A DNA stretch of 64,000 nt from Hydrogenophaga intermedia (GTDB taxonomy: Bacteria; Pseudomonadota; Gammaproteobacteria; Burkholderiales; Burkholderiaceae_C): positions 1 to 64,000 of the forward strand of contig NZ_CCAE010000025.1 in the NCBI RefSeq assembly GCF_000723405.1, written 5' to 3'. How positions within the stretch are numbered: the first letter of the stretch is position 1; every line of letters begins with the position of its first letter. Positions 46,714-55,614 of the stretch are shown here, piece by piece. Both the position numbers and the translations under genes were made by a program. The notes beneath the pieces were generated by a model. That model was given only the letters and a program-made list of their open reading frames with translations, was not told the origin of the DNA and ran no database searches.

Positions 46714-47271
46714 ATGCTGCAACGACGCCGCTTCATCGCCGCCTCCGCCGTGCTGGCCGCGGGCGGCGTTCGCGCCCAGCCCGGCGAGTTCTGGGCCCGC
46801 CTGCGCGAGGGCGGCAACGTGGTCCTGATGCGCCATGCCACGACCGAGCCGGGTGTGGGCGACCCGCCCGATTTCCGGCTGGGCGAATGCACCACGCAGC
46901 GCAACCTGAGCGCCGAAGGCCGTGAGCAGGCCCGACGCGTCGGCGAGGCGTTCCGGCGCGAGGGCATCCGCCTCGACGAGGTGCGCAGCAGCGCCTGGTG
47001 CCGCTGCGTGGACACCGCGCAACTGGCCTTCGGCCGGCACGTGGTGTGGGCGCCCATCAACTCGTTCTTCGGTGGGGCACAGGCACGCGAGACGCAGACC
47101 CGCGAGGTGCTGGCCGCCGTGCAATCGCTGCGCGCGCCCGGCAACTGGATGCTCGTCACGCACCAGGTGAACATCACCGCGCTGACCGGTGAGTACCTGG
47201 CCATGGGCGAGGTCTTCGTGACGCGGCCCGAGGGTGAGCGCCTGCGCGTGCTGGCGCGCCAGACCTTCTGA
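46714..47271 (+). CDS. Exported histidine phosphatase family protein
   Basis: A 185-aa protein. The N-terminus MLQRRRFIAASAVLAAGGVRAQ is a signal peptide with a Tat-like RRRF. The phosphoglycerate-mutase/acid-phosphatase active site is VVLMRHATTEPG (catalytic His), with SSAWCRCVDTA and VTHQVNITALTG supplying the second Arg-equivalent region and His. It is short and probably periplasmic; the substrate is unknown. GGGAGG precedes the ATG. Confidence 0.8.
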   Translation: MLQRRRFIAASAVLAAGGVRAQPGEFWARLREGGNVVLMRHATTEPGVGDPPDFRLGECTTQRNLSAEGREQARRVGEAFRREGIRLDEVRSSAWCRCVDTAQLAFGRHVVWAPINSFFGGAQARETQTREVLAAVQSLRAPGNWMLVTHQVNITALTGEYLAMGEVFVTRPEGERLRVLARQTF

Positions 47272-47329
47272 CACGGGCCCGCGCTACCATGCCCCGTTTC
47301 CCCTTCCCCCTTCGATCCCTGGAGTTCAC

Positions 47330-48514
47330 ATGAGTCGAGACGTCTTCGTCGTCAGCGCGGTGCGCACCGCCATCGGTACCTTCGGCGGCAGCCTGAAAGA
47401 CACGCCCCCCACCGCGCTGGGCGCACTGGTGGTGCGCGAATCGCTCGCGCGTGCGCACGTCGACGGCGCCGACGTGGGCCACGTGGTGTTCGGCCACGTG
47501 GTCAACACCGAGCCACGCGACATGTACCTCTCGCGGGTGGCCGCGCTCGACGGCGGCTGCGCCCAGGGCACCCCGGCCTTCAACGTCAACCGCCTCTGCG
47601 GCTCGGGCCTGCAGGCCATCGTCTCGGCCGCGCAGGGCATCCTGCTCGGCGACACCGAGATCGCCATCGGCGCCGGCGCCGAGAACATGAGCCGCGCGCC
47701 CTACGCCAGCCTCAACACCCGCTTCGGCGCGCGCATGGGCGACGTGACGCTGATCGACATGATGGTCGGCGCCCTGCACGACCCCTTCCACAAGATCCAC
47801 ATGGGCGTCACGGCCGAGAACATCGCCGCCAAGTGGGGCATCAGCCGCGAAGAGCAGGACAAACTGGCCGCCGAAAGCCACCGCCGCGCGCAGCACGCCG
47901 TGGAAGCGGGCTACTTCAAGGACCAGATCGTTCCCGTGATGCTCAAGAGCCGCAAGGGCGAGGTGGCCTTCGGCACCGACGAGCATTTCCGCCCCAACGC
48001 CACGGTGGAGGACATGGCCAAACTCAAGCCCGTGTTCGCGAAGGAGAACGGCACCGTCACCGCCGGCAACGCCTCCGGCATCAACGACGCCGCGGCGGCC
48101 GTGGTGTTGATGAGCGGCGAAGAGGTCAAGGCGCGTGGTATCAACCCCATCGCGCGGCTGGTGGGTTATGCGCACGCAGGCGTGGACCCGAAGTACATGG
48201 GCATCGGCCCCGTGCCGGCCACGCAGGCCGTGCTCAAGAAGACCGGCCTGAGCCTGAACGATATCGACGTCATCGAGGCGAACGAGGCCTTCGCGGCCCA
48301 GGCCTGCGCCGTCATTCGCGATCTGGGGCTCGACCCGGCCAAGGTCAACCCCAATGGCTCGGGCATCTCGCTGGGCCACCCCATCGGCGCCACCGGCGCG
48401 CTGATCACGGTCAAGGCCATCCACGAGCTCGACCGCTGCCAGGGCCGCTTCGCGCTGGTCACCATGTGCATCGGCGGTGGCCAGGGCATCGCCGCCATCT
48501 TCGAACGTTCCTGA
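47330..48514 (+). CDS. Acetyl-CoA C-acyltransferase (beta-ketothiolase)
   Basis: A 394-aa thiolase. The acyl-accepting Cys is in NVNRLCGSGLQAIVSA; GHPIGATGALI has the catalytic His; VTMCIGGGQGIAA has the second Cys. AVRTAIGTFGGSLKD opens the protein. It resembles BktB/PhaA-like biosynthetic or degradative thiolases; the direction cannot be told from sequence. GGAG precedes the ATG. The serine hydrolase gene follows after 19 nt. Confidence 0.9.
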   Translation: MSRDVFVVSAVRTAIGTFGGSLKDTPPTALGALVVRESLARAHVDGADVGHVVFGHVVNTEPRDMYLSRVAALDGGCAQGTPAFNVNRLCGSGLQAIVSAAQGILLGDTEIAIGAGAENMSRAPYASLNTRFGARMGDVTLIDMMVGALHDPFHKIHMGVTAENIAAKWGISREEQDKLAAESHRRAQHAVEAGYFKDQIVPVMLKSRKGEVAFGTDEHFRPNATVEDMAKLKPVFAKENGTVTAGNASGINDAAAAVVLMSGEEVKARGINPIARLVGYAHAGVDPKYMGIGPVPATQAVLKKTGLSLNDIDVIEANEAFAAQACAVIRDLGLDPAKVNPNGSGISLGHPIGATGALITVKAIHELDRCQGRFALVTMCIGGGQGIAAIFERS

Positions 48515-48533
48515 TCGCGCACCGGAGGCCCGC

Positions 48534-49721
48534 ATGCACGGACTGCCGACCGCCGAGCCGGCGGAGCTGGGACTGAGCCCCGAACGCACGCAGCGCATCG
48601 TTCAGGCGCTGCAGCGCGACGTGGACCGCGGCCGCCTGCCCGGCGCCGCGGTGCTCATCGCGCGGCATGGGCGTGTGGTGCTCGACGCCGCGGTCGGCCG
48701 CCTCGACCCGGCGCGCGACGCGCCCATGGGCACGGATGCGATCTTCCGCATCTACTCCATGACCAAGCCCATCGTCTCGGTGGCGGCCATGATGCTGGTG
48801 GAGCAAGGCCGGCTGCAACTGAGCGACCCGGTGGGCCAGTACGTCCCCGGCTTCATGAACCAGCGCGTGGCCGTGCCCGGCCCGCACGGGGTGGTGCTGG
48901 TGCCCGCCACGCGGCCCGCCACCGTGCAGGATCTGCTGCGCCACACCGCCGGCCTGACGTATGAGTTCACCGGCAACGGCCACGTCAACGCGCTCTACTC
49001 GCAGGCCGGCCTGGTGAGCCGCGACCAGACCAACGCCGAGTTGTGCGAGCGCCTGGCCGCGCTGCCGCTGGCGCACCAACCCGGCACGGCCTGGGCCTAC
49101 AGCCGCGCCACCGACGTGCTGGGCCGCGTGATCGAGGTCATCACCGGCCAGACCCTGGCCGAGCACCTGCGCGAGACTGTCCTGCTGCCCCTGGGCATGC
49201 ACGAGACGGCTTTTCACGTGCCGCCCGCGCAGCACCACCGCATCGCCGAGGCCTTCGAGCACGACCCCGATGGCGGCGTGCAGATGCCCATGCACGACCC
49301 GCGCGAGGTGCCGAAGCTGGAGATGGGCGGCGGCGGGCTCATGTCCACCGCGCACGACTACGCGCGCTTCCTGCAGTGCCTGCTCAACGGCGGCGAACTG
49401 GACGGCCAGCGCCTGCTCTCACCGCACACCCTGGCCTTCATGACGGCCGACCACCTGGGCACCAGCGTGCCCCATGCGGACAACCCCTTGCTGCCACCGG
49501 GCCACGGCTTCGGCCTGGGCTTTGCGGTGCGCACCGCGCCGGGCGAGGCCAGCGTGCCCGGCTCACTGGGCACCTACCACTGGAGCGGCATCGGGGGCAC
49601 GCACTTCTTCGTCGACCCGTCGCTGGGGCTGTTCGCCATCTTCATGGCGCAGGCGCCGAACCAGCGGATTCACTACCGGGGGGTGATGCGGGGGCTGGTG
49701 TACGGAGCGGTGCTCGCCTGA
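48534..49721 (+). CDS. Serine hydrolase (beta-lactamase/esterase family)
   Basis: A 395-aa class C beta-lactamase-like hydrolase. SMTK in YSMTKPIVS is the SxxK nucleophile; the YSRAT block is the Tyr motif, and the C-terminal WSGIGGTHFF replaces the KTG triad, as in EstB-type esterases. It lacks a signal peptide, so it is probably a cytoplasmic esterase rather than a beta-lactamase. GGAGG is placed 7 nt before the ATG. Confidence 0.85.
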   Translation: MHGLPTAEPAELGLSPERTQRIVQALQRDVDRGRLPGAAVLIARHGRVVLDAAVGRLDPARDAPMGTDAIFRIYSMTKPIVSVAAMMLVEQGRLQLSDPVGQYVPGFMNQRVAVPGPHGVVLVPATRPATVQDLLRHTAGLTYEFTGNGHVNALYSQAGLVSRDQTNAELCERLAALPLAHQPGTAWAYSRATDVLGRVIEVITGQTLAEHLRETVLLPLGMHETAFHVPPAQHHRIAEAFEHDPDGGVQMPMHDPREVPKLEMGGGGLMSTAHDYARFLQCLLNGGELDGQRLLSPHTLAFMTADHLGTSVPHADNPLLPPGHGFGLGFAVRTAPGEASVPGSLGTYHWSGIGGTHFFVDPSLGLFAIFMAQAPNQRIHYRGVMRGLVYGAVLA

Positions 49722-49881
49722 TCGGCGCGCGCGAACACCGGACCCAGGCATCGGCGAGCGCCCATCCCCAGACTGGGGGATGGTCTTTGCCCTGAGTGCG
49801 CTCGCATACTTCTGCGCCGTCCTTTCGCGCCGAAGGCAAACGGCAAGAACTCCCGATGGCATTGGCGCACAGGAGATGGCC

Positions 49882-51411
49882 GTGGCGACAAGGTGCGTGG
49901 TGAACGTGGACCTGGTGGACGTGTGGGCCGACGCCGGGCGCAAGAAGTTTCTGCGAACGCTCGGTTGGGGGGACGAGGTCTCCGTCAAGAAAATCACCTC
50001 TTCGGCAGTTGAAATCGAGACCGTCGTCTACGAGGCAGCGCTGGACGGCTCCATCACACCGAACAAGCTCCCGGGCTTCATCGTGCCCACCCGGTCCAGC
50101 GGCTTCAAACCCGCCGACGTCGTCATCAAGGCGGCCAACAACGAGGTGCTGCGCGTCAACTTCATCGACGTGCAACAGGGCGACGGTGCGGTCATCGAAA
50201 CGCCGGACGGAAAACTCATCCTCGTCGATGGTGGCGACAACCAGTTGTTCGCGCGCTACCTGGCCGGCCGCTTCAGAGGCACCAGCGCCGCCAAGCCCAA
50301 AGACGTCGACTGCATTCTGGTCACGCACGGTGACGCAGACCACTTCGAAGGCCTGCCCCGGATCTTCGACTCCGAAACACACCCCGAGCCGAAGAAGCGG
50401 CTGTTCATTCGCCCGCACCGCGTCTACCACAACGGCATCGTGAAGCGGCCCGGCACCAGGAACAAGAAAAGGGTGCCCGAGAAGGAGTTGCTCGGCCCCA
50501 CCGCAAAGCTCGGCGACAGCCTCTACCTCGTGGGACTGGAGACGGATCTGCTGAAGGTTCCCGATGCGGACATGAACGCGCCCTTCCTGAAGTGGAAGAA
50601 GGCCTTGGCGGCCTACAACAAGCGGCGCAAGATCGTGTTCCGCCGCTTGGAACTCGGCGACACCAAGGCCTTTTCCTTTTTCAACCAGGGCAGCCTGAAC
50701 ATCGAGGTCCTGGGCCCCATCACGGAAACGGTCGCGGGCAAGACGGGGCTGAAATTCCTGGGAGACCCGCCCAAGGGCCCCCGAATGGGACATGAATCCC
50801 TGGCGCAAGAGGATCTGGACAGCAAGGGCTTCTCGGCGTCTCATACGATCAACGGGCACTCCATCGTGTTCAAGCTGAACTACGGTGGTTTCAGCTACCT
50901 CTTCTCCGGTGACCTCAACGATGAGGCCAGCCGCTTTCTCGCGCGGGAGCACAACAAGGGAACGGTCAATCTTCGATCGGAAGTGTTCAAGGTGCCGCAC
51001 CATGGATCCGCCGATTTTTCCGGCGCCTTCGTGCAAGCGATATCTCCGGTGGTGAGCGTGGTCTCAAGCGGCGACGAGAACGCACGTAAGGAATACATTC
51101 ACCCGCGCGCCACCCTGATGGGCGCCCTGGGAAAGCATTCGAGGGTCGCCGAACCCCTGATCTTCGTGACCGAGCTGGTGGCGTTCTTCACGTATGAAAA
51201 GCTGGTGCAGAACGTCGATCCCCAGGTGGCCAGGAAACGCGGGGCTTTTCACGGCTTCAGCCGCGCCGCGTTCGGCCTGGTGAAGACCCGAACGGACGGC
51301 CGTCGCTTGCTCATTTACACGGACAGCGCCAACGTCAAGATGAAGGAAGCCTACGCCTATCAGTTGGACGACTCCGGGCAACCGACACCCTCCGTGGTGG
51401 TTCGGGTGTGA
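49882..51411 (+). CDS. ComEC/Rec2-like MBL-fold hydrolase, orphan
   Basis: A 509-aa soluble protein. The N-terminal ~90 residues are a small beta-rich region. The metallo-beta-lactamase domain then starts at NFIDVQQGDGAVIETPDGKLILVDGG, with the metal motif THGDADHFEG, YLFSGDLNDEA and VPHHGSADFSG, as in the ComEC cytoplasmic domain. No membrane segments are present, so it is not a DNA channel. Likely a metal-dependent nuclease or phosphodiesterase. GC is lower than in neighbours. GTG 49882 is chosen because AGGAG lies six bases before it; ATG 49876 directly abuts that site. Converges on the cytochrome gene. Confidence 0.72.
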   Translation: MATRCVVNVDLVDVWADAGRKKFLRTLGWGDEVSVKKITSSAVEIETVVYEAALDGSITPNKLPGFIVPTRSSGFKPADVVIKAANNEVLRVNFIDVQQGDGAVIETPDGKLILVDGGDNQLFARYLAGRFRGTSAAKPKDVDCILVTHGDADHFEGLPRIFDSETHPEPKKRLFIRPHRVYHNGIVKRPGTRNKKRVPEKELLGPTAKLGDSLYLVGLETDLLKVPDADMNAPFLKWKKALAAYNKRRKIVFRRLELGDTKAFSFFNQGSLNIEVLGPITETVAGKTGLKFLGDPPKGPRMGHESLAQEDLDSKGFSASHTINGHSIVFKLNYGGFSYLFSGDLNDEASRFLAREHNKGTVNLRSEVFKVPHHGSADFSGAFVQAISPVVSVVSSGDENARKEYIHPRATLMGALGKHSRVAEPLIFVTELVAFFTYEKLVQNVDPQVARKRGAFHGFSRAAFGLVKTRTDGRRLLIYTDSANVKMKEAYAYQLDDSGQPTPSVVVRV

Positions 51412-51438
51412 AACGACCGGCAACCGTTTCTGCGGCCC

Positions 51439-52344
51439 TCAACCCTGGCCAGGCAACGCCTTCAGATACAGGTGCAGCGCCCGCAGGTCGGTCTCGCTCA
51501 TCTCCCGCAGCGACTCGAACGGCATGACCTGCACAGCCGACCCGTCCGGGCGCTTGCCGCTGCGAAACAGGGTGATCAGCGCGTCGGCGTCGGCGTAGCG
51601 CCCCATCACGCTGCCTTCGCCCGGGGCGAGGCGCGAGGCCGGCGGCCAGTCGGGCGGGCCGCCGGGGATCTTGCCCCCGACCAGGCCTTCGCGGTGGCAG
51701 CCGATGCACATATTGGCCACGTACTCGCCGTGCGCCAGCGTCACGCCCTCGGGCACCGGCTGCTGCGGCGGCAGCGTGTGGTCGATGCGCGAAGCCGCGT
51801 CCGGGACCACGCCGAAACCATAGAGCACGCGTACCGGCAGCGGCAGCTTCACCACCGCGCCCTGCCCCGTCTGCGGCGGCAGTGAGCGGATGTGTGCCAC
51901 CAGCGCGGCCAGGTCGTCGTCGGTGAAGCGGTTGTAGTCCTCGCTGGGCATCACCATCAGCGCGCGGCCTTGCGGCGTGACGCCGTGGCGGATGGCGCGC
52001 ACCCAGTCCACCGGCTGGTAGGCGGCCACCGCACCACCGGGGCCGGTGGTGATGTTGGGGCCGGCGATGGTGAGCGCTCCGTCGTCCACAAAGGTGCGGC
52101 CGGCGCCGTTGGCGCCGTGGCAGTCCACGCAGCCGCGCGACGCGTAGAGGTAGCGCCCGCGTTCCAGCGCGGCCGCGTCGCTCTTGTAGGGCACGGCCTG
52201 CGCGGCCACGTCCACGCGGCGTTGCTGTTTGCGTTCGGCCAGGAAGATGCCAGTGGCCAGGATGGCGGCGGCCAGCAGCACCAAGCTGCCGAGGCCAATG
52301 CCGAGCACGCGCAGCCAGCGCGTGCGGTGATTGTTCGTCGTCAT
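51439..52344 (-). CDS. Membrane-anchored dihaem cytochrome c
   Basis: A 301-aa protein with one N-terminal transmembrane helix (LGIGLGSLVLLAAAILATGIFLA) and two haem-binding motifs, CVDCH and CIGCH. Each has a downstream candidate Met ligand (ALMVMPSEDY and VQVMPFESLREMS). Such dihaem c-type cytochromes often serve as electron acceptors for periplasmic PQQ or molybdenum dehydrogenases. It stands alone, between the convergent MBL gene and the divergent acyl-CoA synthetase. Confidence 0.85.
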   Translation of the reverse strand: MTTNNHRTRWLRVLGIGLGSLVLLAAAILATGIFLAERKQQRRVDVAAQAVPYKSDAAALERGRYLYASRGCVDCHGANGAGRTFVDDGALTIAGPNITTGPGGAVAAYQPVDWVRAIRHGVTPQGRALMVMPSEDYNRFTDDDLAALVAHIRSLPPQTGQGAVVKLPLPVRVLYGFGVVPDAASRIDHTLPPQQPVPEGVTLAHGEYVANMCIGCHREGLVGGKIPGGPPDWPPASRLAPGEGSVMGRYADADALITLFRSGKRPDGSAVQVMPFESLREMSETDLRALHLYLKALPGQG

Positions 52345-52583
52345 GTACCCCTCCTCGTCGGGTGAAGCGATTGCACGACAGCGGGCCCAGGCGCGTCAAC
52401 GCTCCGGTGGAGGAAAAGCGCGCCGGCGGCGCGGCTTAAGGGATTTTTCAGATGCAGTGGCCCATGCGCACCGCGCCGGCCAAGGGTGTCGGACCTGGCG
52501 GGGCGGTATTCACAAGGTATGGGCAGAAGCTCGGGCGCGCGCTATGGTCCGGGCCATCGTTGTCACGCGGCTGCGCCCACACC

Positions 52584-54128
52584 ATGTCTCTTGCCCACCT
52601 GCTGGCCCGCCAGGCCCGCATCTCGCCCGACACCCCCGCCCTTTTCAACGGCACCGAGCGCTGGGCCACGCACGCGCAGTGGGCGCAGCGCAGCGCGGCG
52701 CTGGCGCAGCGGCTGAGCGCGGCCGGGCTGCAACCCGGCGACCGTGTGGTGGTGTTCATGCGCAACCACCCGCGCTACCTGGAGATCCTGTGGGGCGCGT
52801 GGTGGGCCGGGTTGGCGGTGGTGCCGGTCAACGCCAAGCTGCACCCGGCCGAGGTGGAATGGATCATCGACAACGCGCAGGCGCGATGGGCCTTCGTCAC
52901 GCGCGAGCTGGCGCCGCAGCCACTGGCCGGGCTCGACCGGCAGATCGACATCGAATCGCCCGAGGCCGACGCGCTGCTGGCGCCGCTGGACCAGGGCGCC
53001 CTGCCCGATCCGTACGACAACGCACCGGATGACCTGGCCTGGCTGTTCTACACCAGCGGCACCACCGGCCGGCCCAAGGGCGTGATGCTCACGCACCGCA
53101 ACCTCATGACCATGGGCCTGTGCTACTTCGTCGACGTGGACCCGGTGGACCGTGGCGACGCCATCGTCTACGCCGCGCCGATGTCGCACGGCTGCGGCCT
53201 GTACGCCATTCCGCACCTCATGGCCGGTGCGCGCCACGTGGTGCCGGCCTCGGGCGGTGTGGATCCGGGCGAGCTGTTCGCGCTCGGCCAGGCGCTGGGG
53301 CCCCTGTCCACCTTCGCGGCGCCCACCATCGTCAAGCGCCTGGTGGACCACGCCGAGGCCGAGGGCCTGGGGCCGGCCGAGGCGGCGCGTGCCTTCAAGA
53401 CCATCGTCTACGGCGGCGCGCCCATGTACCTGGCCGACATCCAGCGCGCACTGCGCGTGATGGGTCCGCGCTTCGTGCAGATCTACGGCCAGGGCGAGAC
53501 GCCCATGGTGGGCACCGCGCTCTCTCGGCAACACATCGCCGACGCCGCGCACCCGGACCACGCGGCGCGCCTGGCCTCGGTGGGCGTGGCGCAGACGCCG
53601 GTGCAGGTGCGCGTGGCCGGTGCCGATGGGCAAGCGCTGCCACCCGGCGAGGTGGGCGAGGTTCTGGTGCGCGGCGACACCGTGATGGCCGGCTATTGGC
53701 GCAACCCCGAGGCCACGGCCGCGGCGGTGCGCGAGGGATGGCTCTGGACCGGCGACATGGGCTCGATGGACGCGCACGGCTTCCTCACGCTCAAGGACCG
53801 CAGCAAGGACCTGCTCATCAGCGGCGGCTCCAACATCTACCCGCGAGAGGTGGAGGAGGTGCTGCTCACCGCGCCCGGCGTGGCCGAAGTGGCCGTGGTG
53901 GGCGCGCCCGACCCCGAGTGGGGCGAGGTCGTGGTGGCCTTCGTGGTGGCCGCACCGGGCCAGGCGGGCGATGCCGCCGCGCTCGACGCGCACTGCCTGG
54001 CGCACATCGCGCGCTTCAAGCGGCCCAAGCGCTACGTGTTCGTGGACGCCCTGCCCAAGAACCACTACGGCAAGGTGCTCAAGACCGAGCTGCGCCAGCG
54101 CGCCGCCCAAGCGGAGAACCCCGCTTGA
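52584..54128 (+). CDS. AMP-dependent acyl-CoA synthetase
   Basis: A 514-aa ANL-superfamily ligase. The P-loop is LFYTSGTTGRPKGVMLTHRN, the A5 motif YGQGETPM, A7 WLWTGDMGSMDAHGF, A8 SKDLLISGGSNIYPREVE, and A10 LPKNHYGKVLKTELR with the catalytic Lys. It activates a carboxylic acid to its CoA thioester; chain length is undetermined. ATG 52584 fits the family N-terminus. Its last 50 bp overlap the 3' end of the DoxX gene on the other strand. Confidence 0.88.
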   Translation: MSLAHLLARQARISPDTPALFNGTERWATHAQWAQRSAALAQRLSAAGLQPGDRVVVFMRNHPRYLEILWGAWWAGLAVVPVNAKLHPAEVEWIIDNAQARWAFVTRELAPQPLAGLDRQIDIESPEADALLAPLDQGALPDPYDNAPDDLAWLFYTSGTTGRPKGVMLTHRNLMTMGLCYFVDVDPVDRGDAIVYAAPMSHGCGLYAIPHLMAGARHVVPASGGVDPGELFALGQALGPLSTFAAPTIVKRLVDHAEAEGLGPAEAARAFKTIVYGGAPMYLADIQRALRVMGPRFVQIYGQGETPMVGTALSRQHIADAAHPDHAARLASVGVAQTPVQVRVAGADGQALPPGEVGEVLVRGDTVMAGYWRNPEATAAAVREGWLWTGDMGSMDAHGFLTLKDRSKDLLISGGSNIYPREVEEVLLTAPGVAEVAVVGAPDPEWGEVVVAFVVAAPGQAGDAAALDAHCLAHIARFKRPKRYVFVDALPKNHYGKVLKTELRQRAAQAENPA

Positions 54129-54585
54129 CGGCTCGCCTTTGCGTGAACCACCACGCCCACGCGACCAGGATCAGTTGCACGGGCGCCCGCACCAGCAGGT
54201 AGACAGGCCCCCACGCATGGCCACCCATCGGCACCTGATTCAGGGCCGCATGGATGTTGGCCGGGAAGAACAGGATCAGCACCGCCACGGCGCTCAGGCC
54301 GGCCAGCCGGCGCAGCCGGGGGATGAAGAAGCCGATGGCGATGGCGATTTCCAGCACGCCGGTCAGGTAGACCAGCGGCACTCTGCCCGGCACCCAGGCC
54401 GGCAGCATCTGCACCATCGGCTCGGTCTGAACAAAATGCCCGCTGGCGGTGAAGAGGAAAACCAGGCCAAGGCCGACGGCCGCGGCGGCGTTCGGGTCGG
54501 GGCCGCTGCGGCCAGCCGACGCGAGCAGCCGCGCGAAGAGGTACGGCGCCGTCAACAAGATGAGCAAGAGGATGGGTGTGGTCAT
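54079..54585 (-). CDS. DoxX family membrane protein
   Basis: A 168-aa protein with four predicted membrane helices: PILLLILLTAPYLFARLL, AAAAVGLGLVFLFTASGHFV, LVYLTGVLEIAIAIGFFI, LAGLSAVAVLILFFPANIHAAL. PANIHAALNQVPMGGHAWGPVYLLVRAPVQLIL is a DoxX-like signature. Function in the inner membrane is unknown, often redox-linked. The frame is open upstream to 54765, but ATG 54585 begins the first helix. The C-terminus overlaps the convergent acyl-CoA synthetase by 50 bp. Confidence 0.78.
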   Translation of the reverse strand: MTTPILLLILLTAPYLFARLLASAGRSGPDPNAAAAVGLGLVFLFTASGHFVQTEPMVQMLPAWVPGRVPLVYLTGVLEIAIAIGFFIPRLRRLAGLSAVAVLILFFPANIHAALNQVPMGGHAWGPVYLLVRAPVQLILVAWAWWFTQRRAVKRGSPLGRRAGAARS

Positions 54586-54773
54586 GGGCGGTTCCTGCAT
54601 GGGTTCGGTGGTGCGCACCTTAGGCAGGGCAGCCCGTGAAGACGACGCCCTTGCGACGAATCGCCAACCGAAGGGCGCCATTTGCCTGGGGGCGGCGCGA
54701 AACGCCAACGCCAACGCCAAAGCCCTGTGCACAGGCGGCCAGCGCCGTCGCGCAGGGCATGCCACGGGGCCGG

Positions 54774-55511
54774 CTACATCCGGCCCCCGTCCACCAGGAG
54801 GCTGCGCCCGGTGATCCAGCGCGCGTCGTCCGAGCAGAGGAACGCCACCACGTCGGCGATGTCGCCCGGCTCCGCCAGGCGGCCCAGCGGGGTCAGGCGC
54901 GTTTCCTCTCTCAACTGCTCGGCCGGGATGTCGGCCGTCATGTCGGTGCGGGTGATCGCAGGCGCCACCGCGTTGACGCGGATGCCGCGCGCGCCCAACT
55001 CGATCGCGCAGCCCAGCGTGAGGCTGTCCACCGCCGCCTTGCTGGCGGAGTAGCTGACGGTCTGGGGCTCCGGACGCACCGCGAGACTGCTGGAGACGTT
55101 CACGATGGCGCCGCCCGCGGCGGGAAAGTGCTCGAGCGCCGCCTGGGTGCTGGCGAGCACGCTCCAGGCGTTGACAGCGAACTGCCGGTGGAACGACTCG
55201 CGGCTGATCTCACCGACGGGTTCGGCTTCGAAGATGCCGGCGTTGTTGACCAGCGCATCGACGCGCCCGAAGTGGTTCACCACCTCGCGCACGGCCAGAC
55301 GCACCGCGACCTCGTCCGCCACGTCGGCCTTGAACGCCGCCGCCTGGCCGCCCGCGGCCTCGATGGCGCGCACCGTGGCGTCGGCCGCCTCGGCGTTGCT
55401 GCGATAGAACAGGGCCACTTGCGCGCCTTCGCCCGCGAGCCGGCGCGCGATGGCCGCACCGATGCCGCGCGAACCGCCGGTGACGATGGCGACTTTTCCA
55501 GACAACTTCAT
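54774..55511 (-). CDS. SDR family 3-oxoacyl-ACP reductase-like oxidoreductase
   Basis: A 245-aa classical SDR. TGGSRGIGAAIA is the nucleotide loop, NNAG the structural motif, NVSSSLAV the Ser, YSASKAAVD the Tyr/Lys pair, and ITGRSLLVDGG the FabG-like C-terminus. Likely NADP(H)-dependent; substrate unknown. It lies downstream of the LysR regulator on the same strand with 103 bp between, so the regulator may control it. Confidence 0.87.
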   Translation of the reverse strand: MKLSGKVAIVTGGSRGIGAAIARRLAGEGAQVALFYRSNAEAADATVRAIEAAGGQAAAFKADVADEVAVRLAVREVVNHFGRVDALVNNAGIFEAEPVGEISRESFHRQFAVNAWSVLASTQAALEHFPAAGGAIVNVSSSLAVRPEPQTVSYSASKAAVDSLTLGCAIELGARGIRVNAVAPAITRTDMTADIPAEQLREETRLTPLGRLAEPGDIADVVAFLCSDDARWITGRSLLVDGGRM

Positions 55512-55614
55512 GAACGCTTCCTTCCGTGTGTGATGGGAAGAAAACGATAGCCAGCGCCCTTCGGCAGGGGTAGCCGTCGGCCGCGCAACGCGGCGTTCCA
55601 GATCTGCAACGCGT

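Noticed and set aside
48534..49721. Beta-lactamase resistance gene
   Set aside because: The SxxK motif is present, but there is no signal peptide and the KTG triad is replaced, which fits an esterase.
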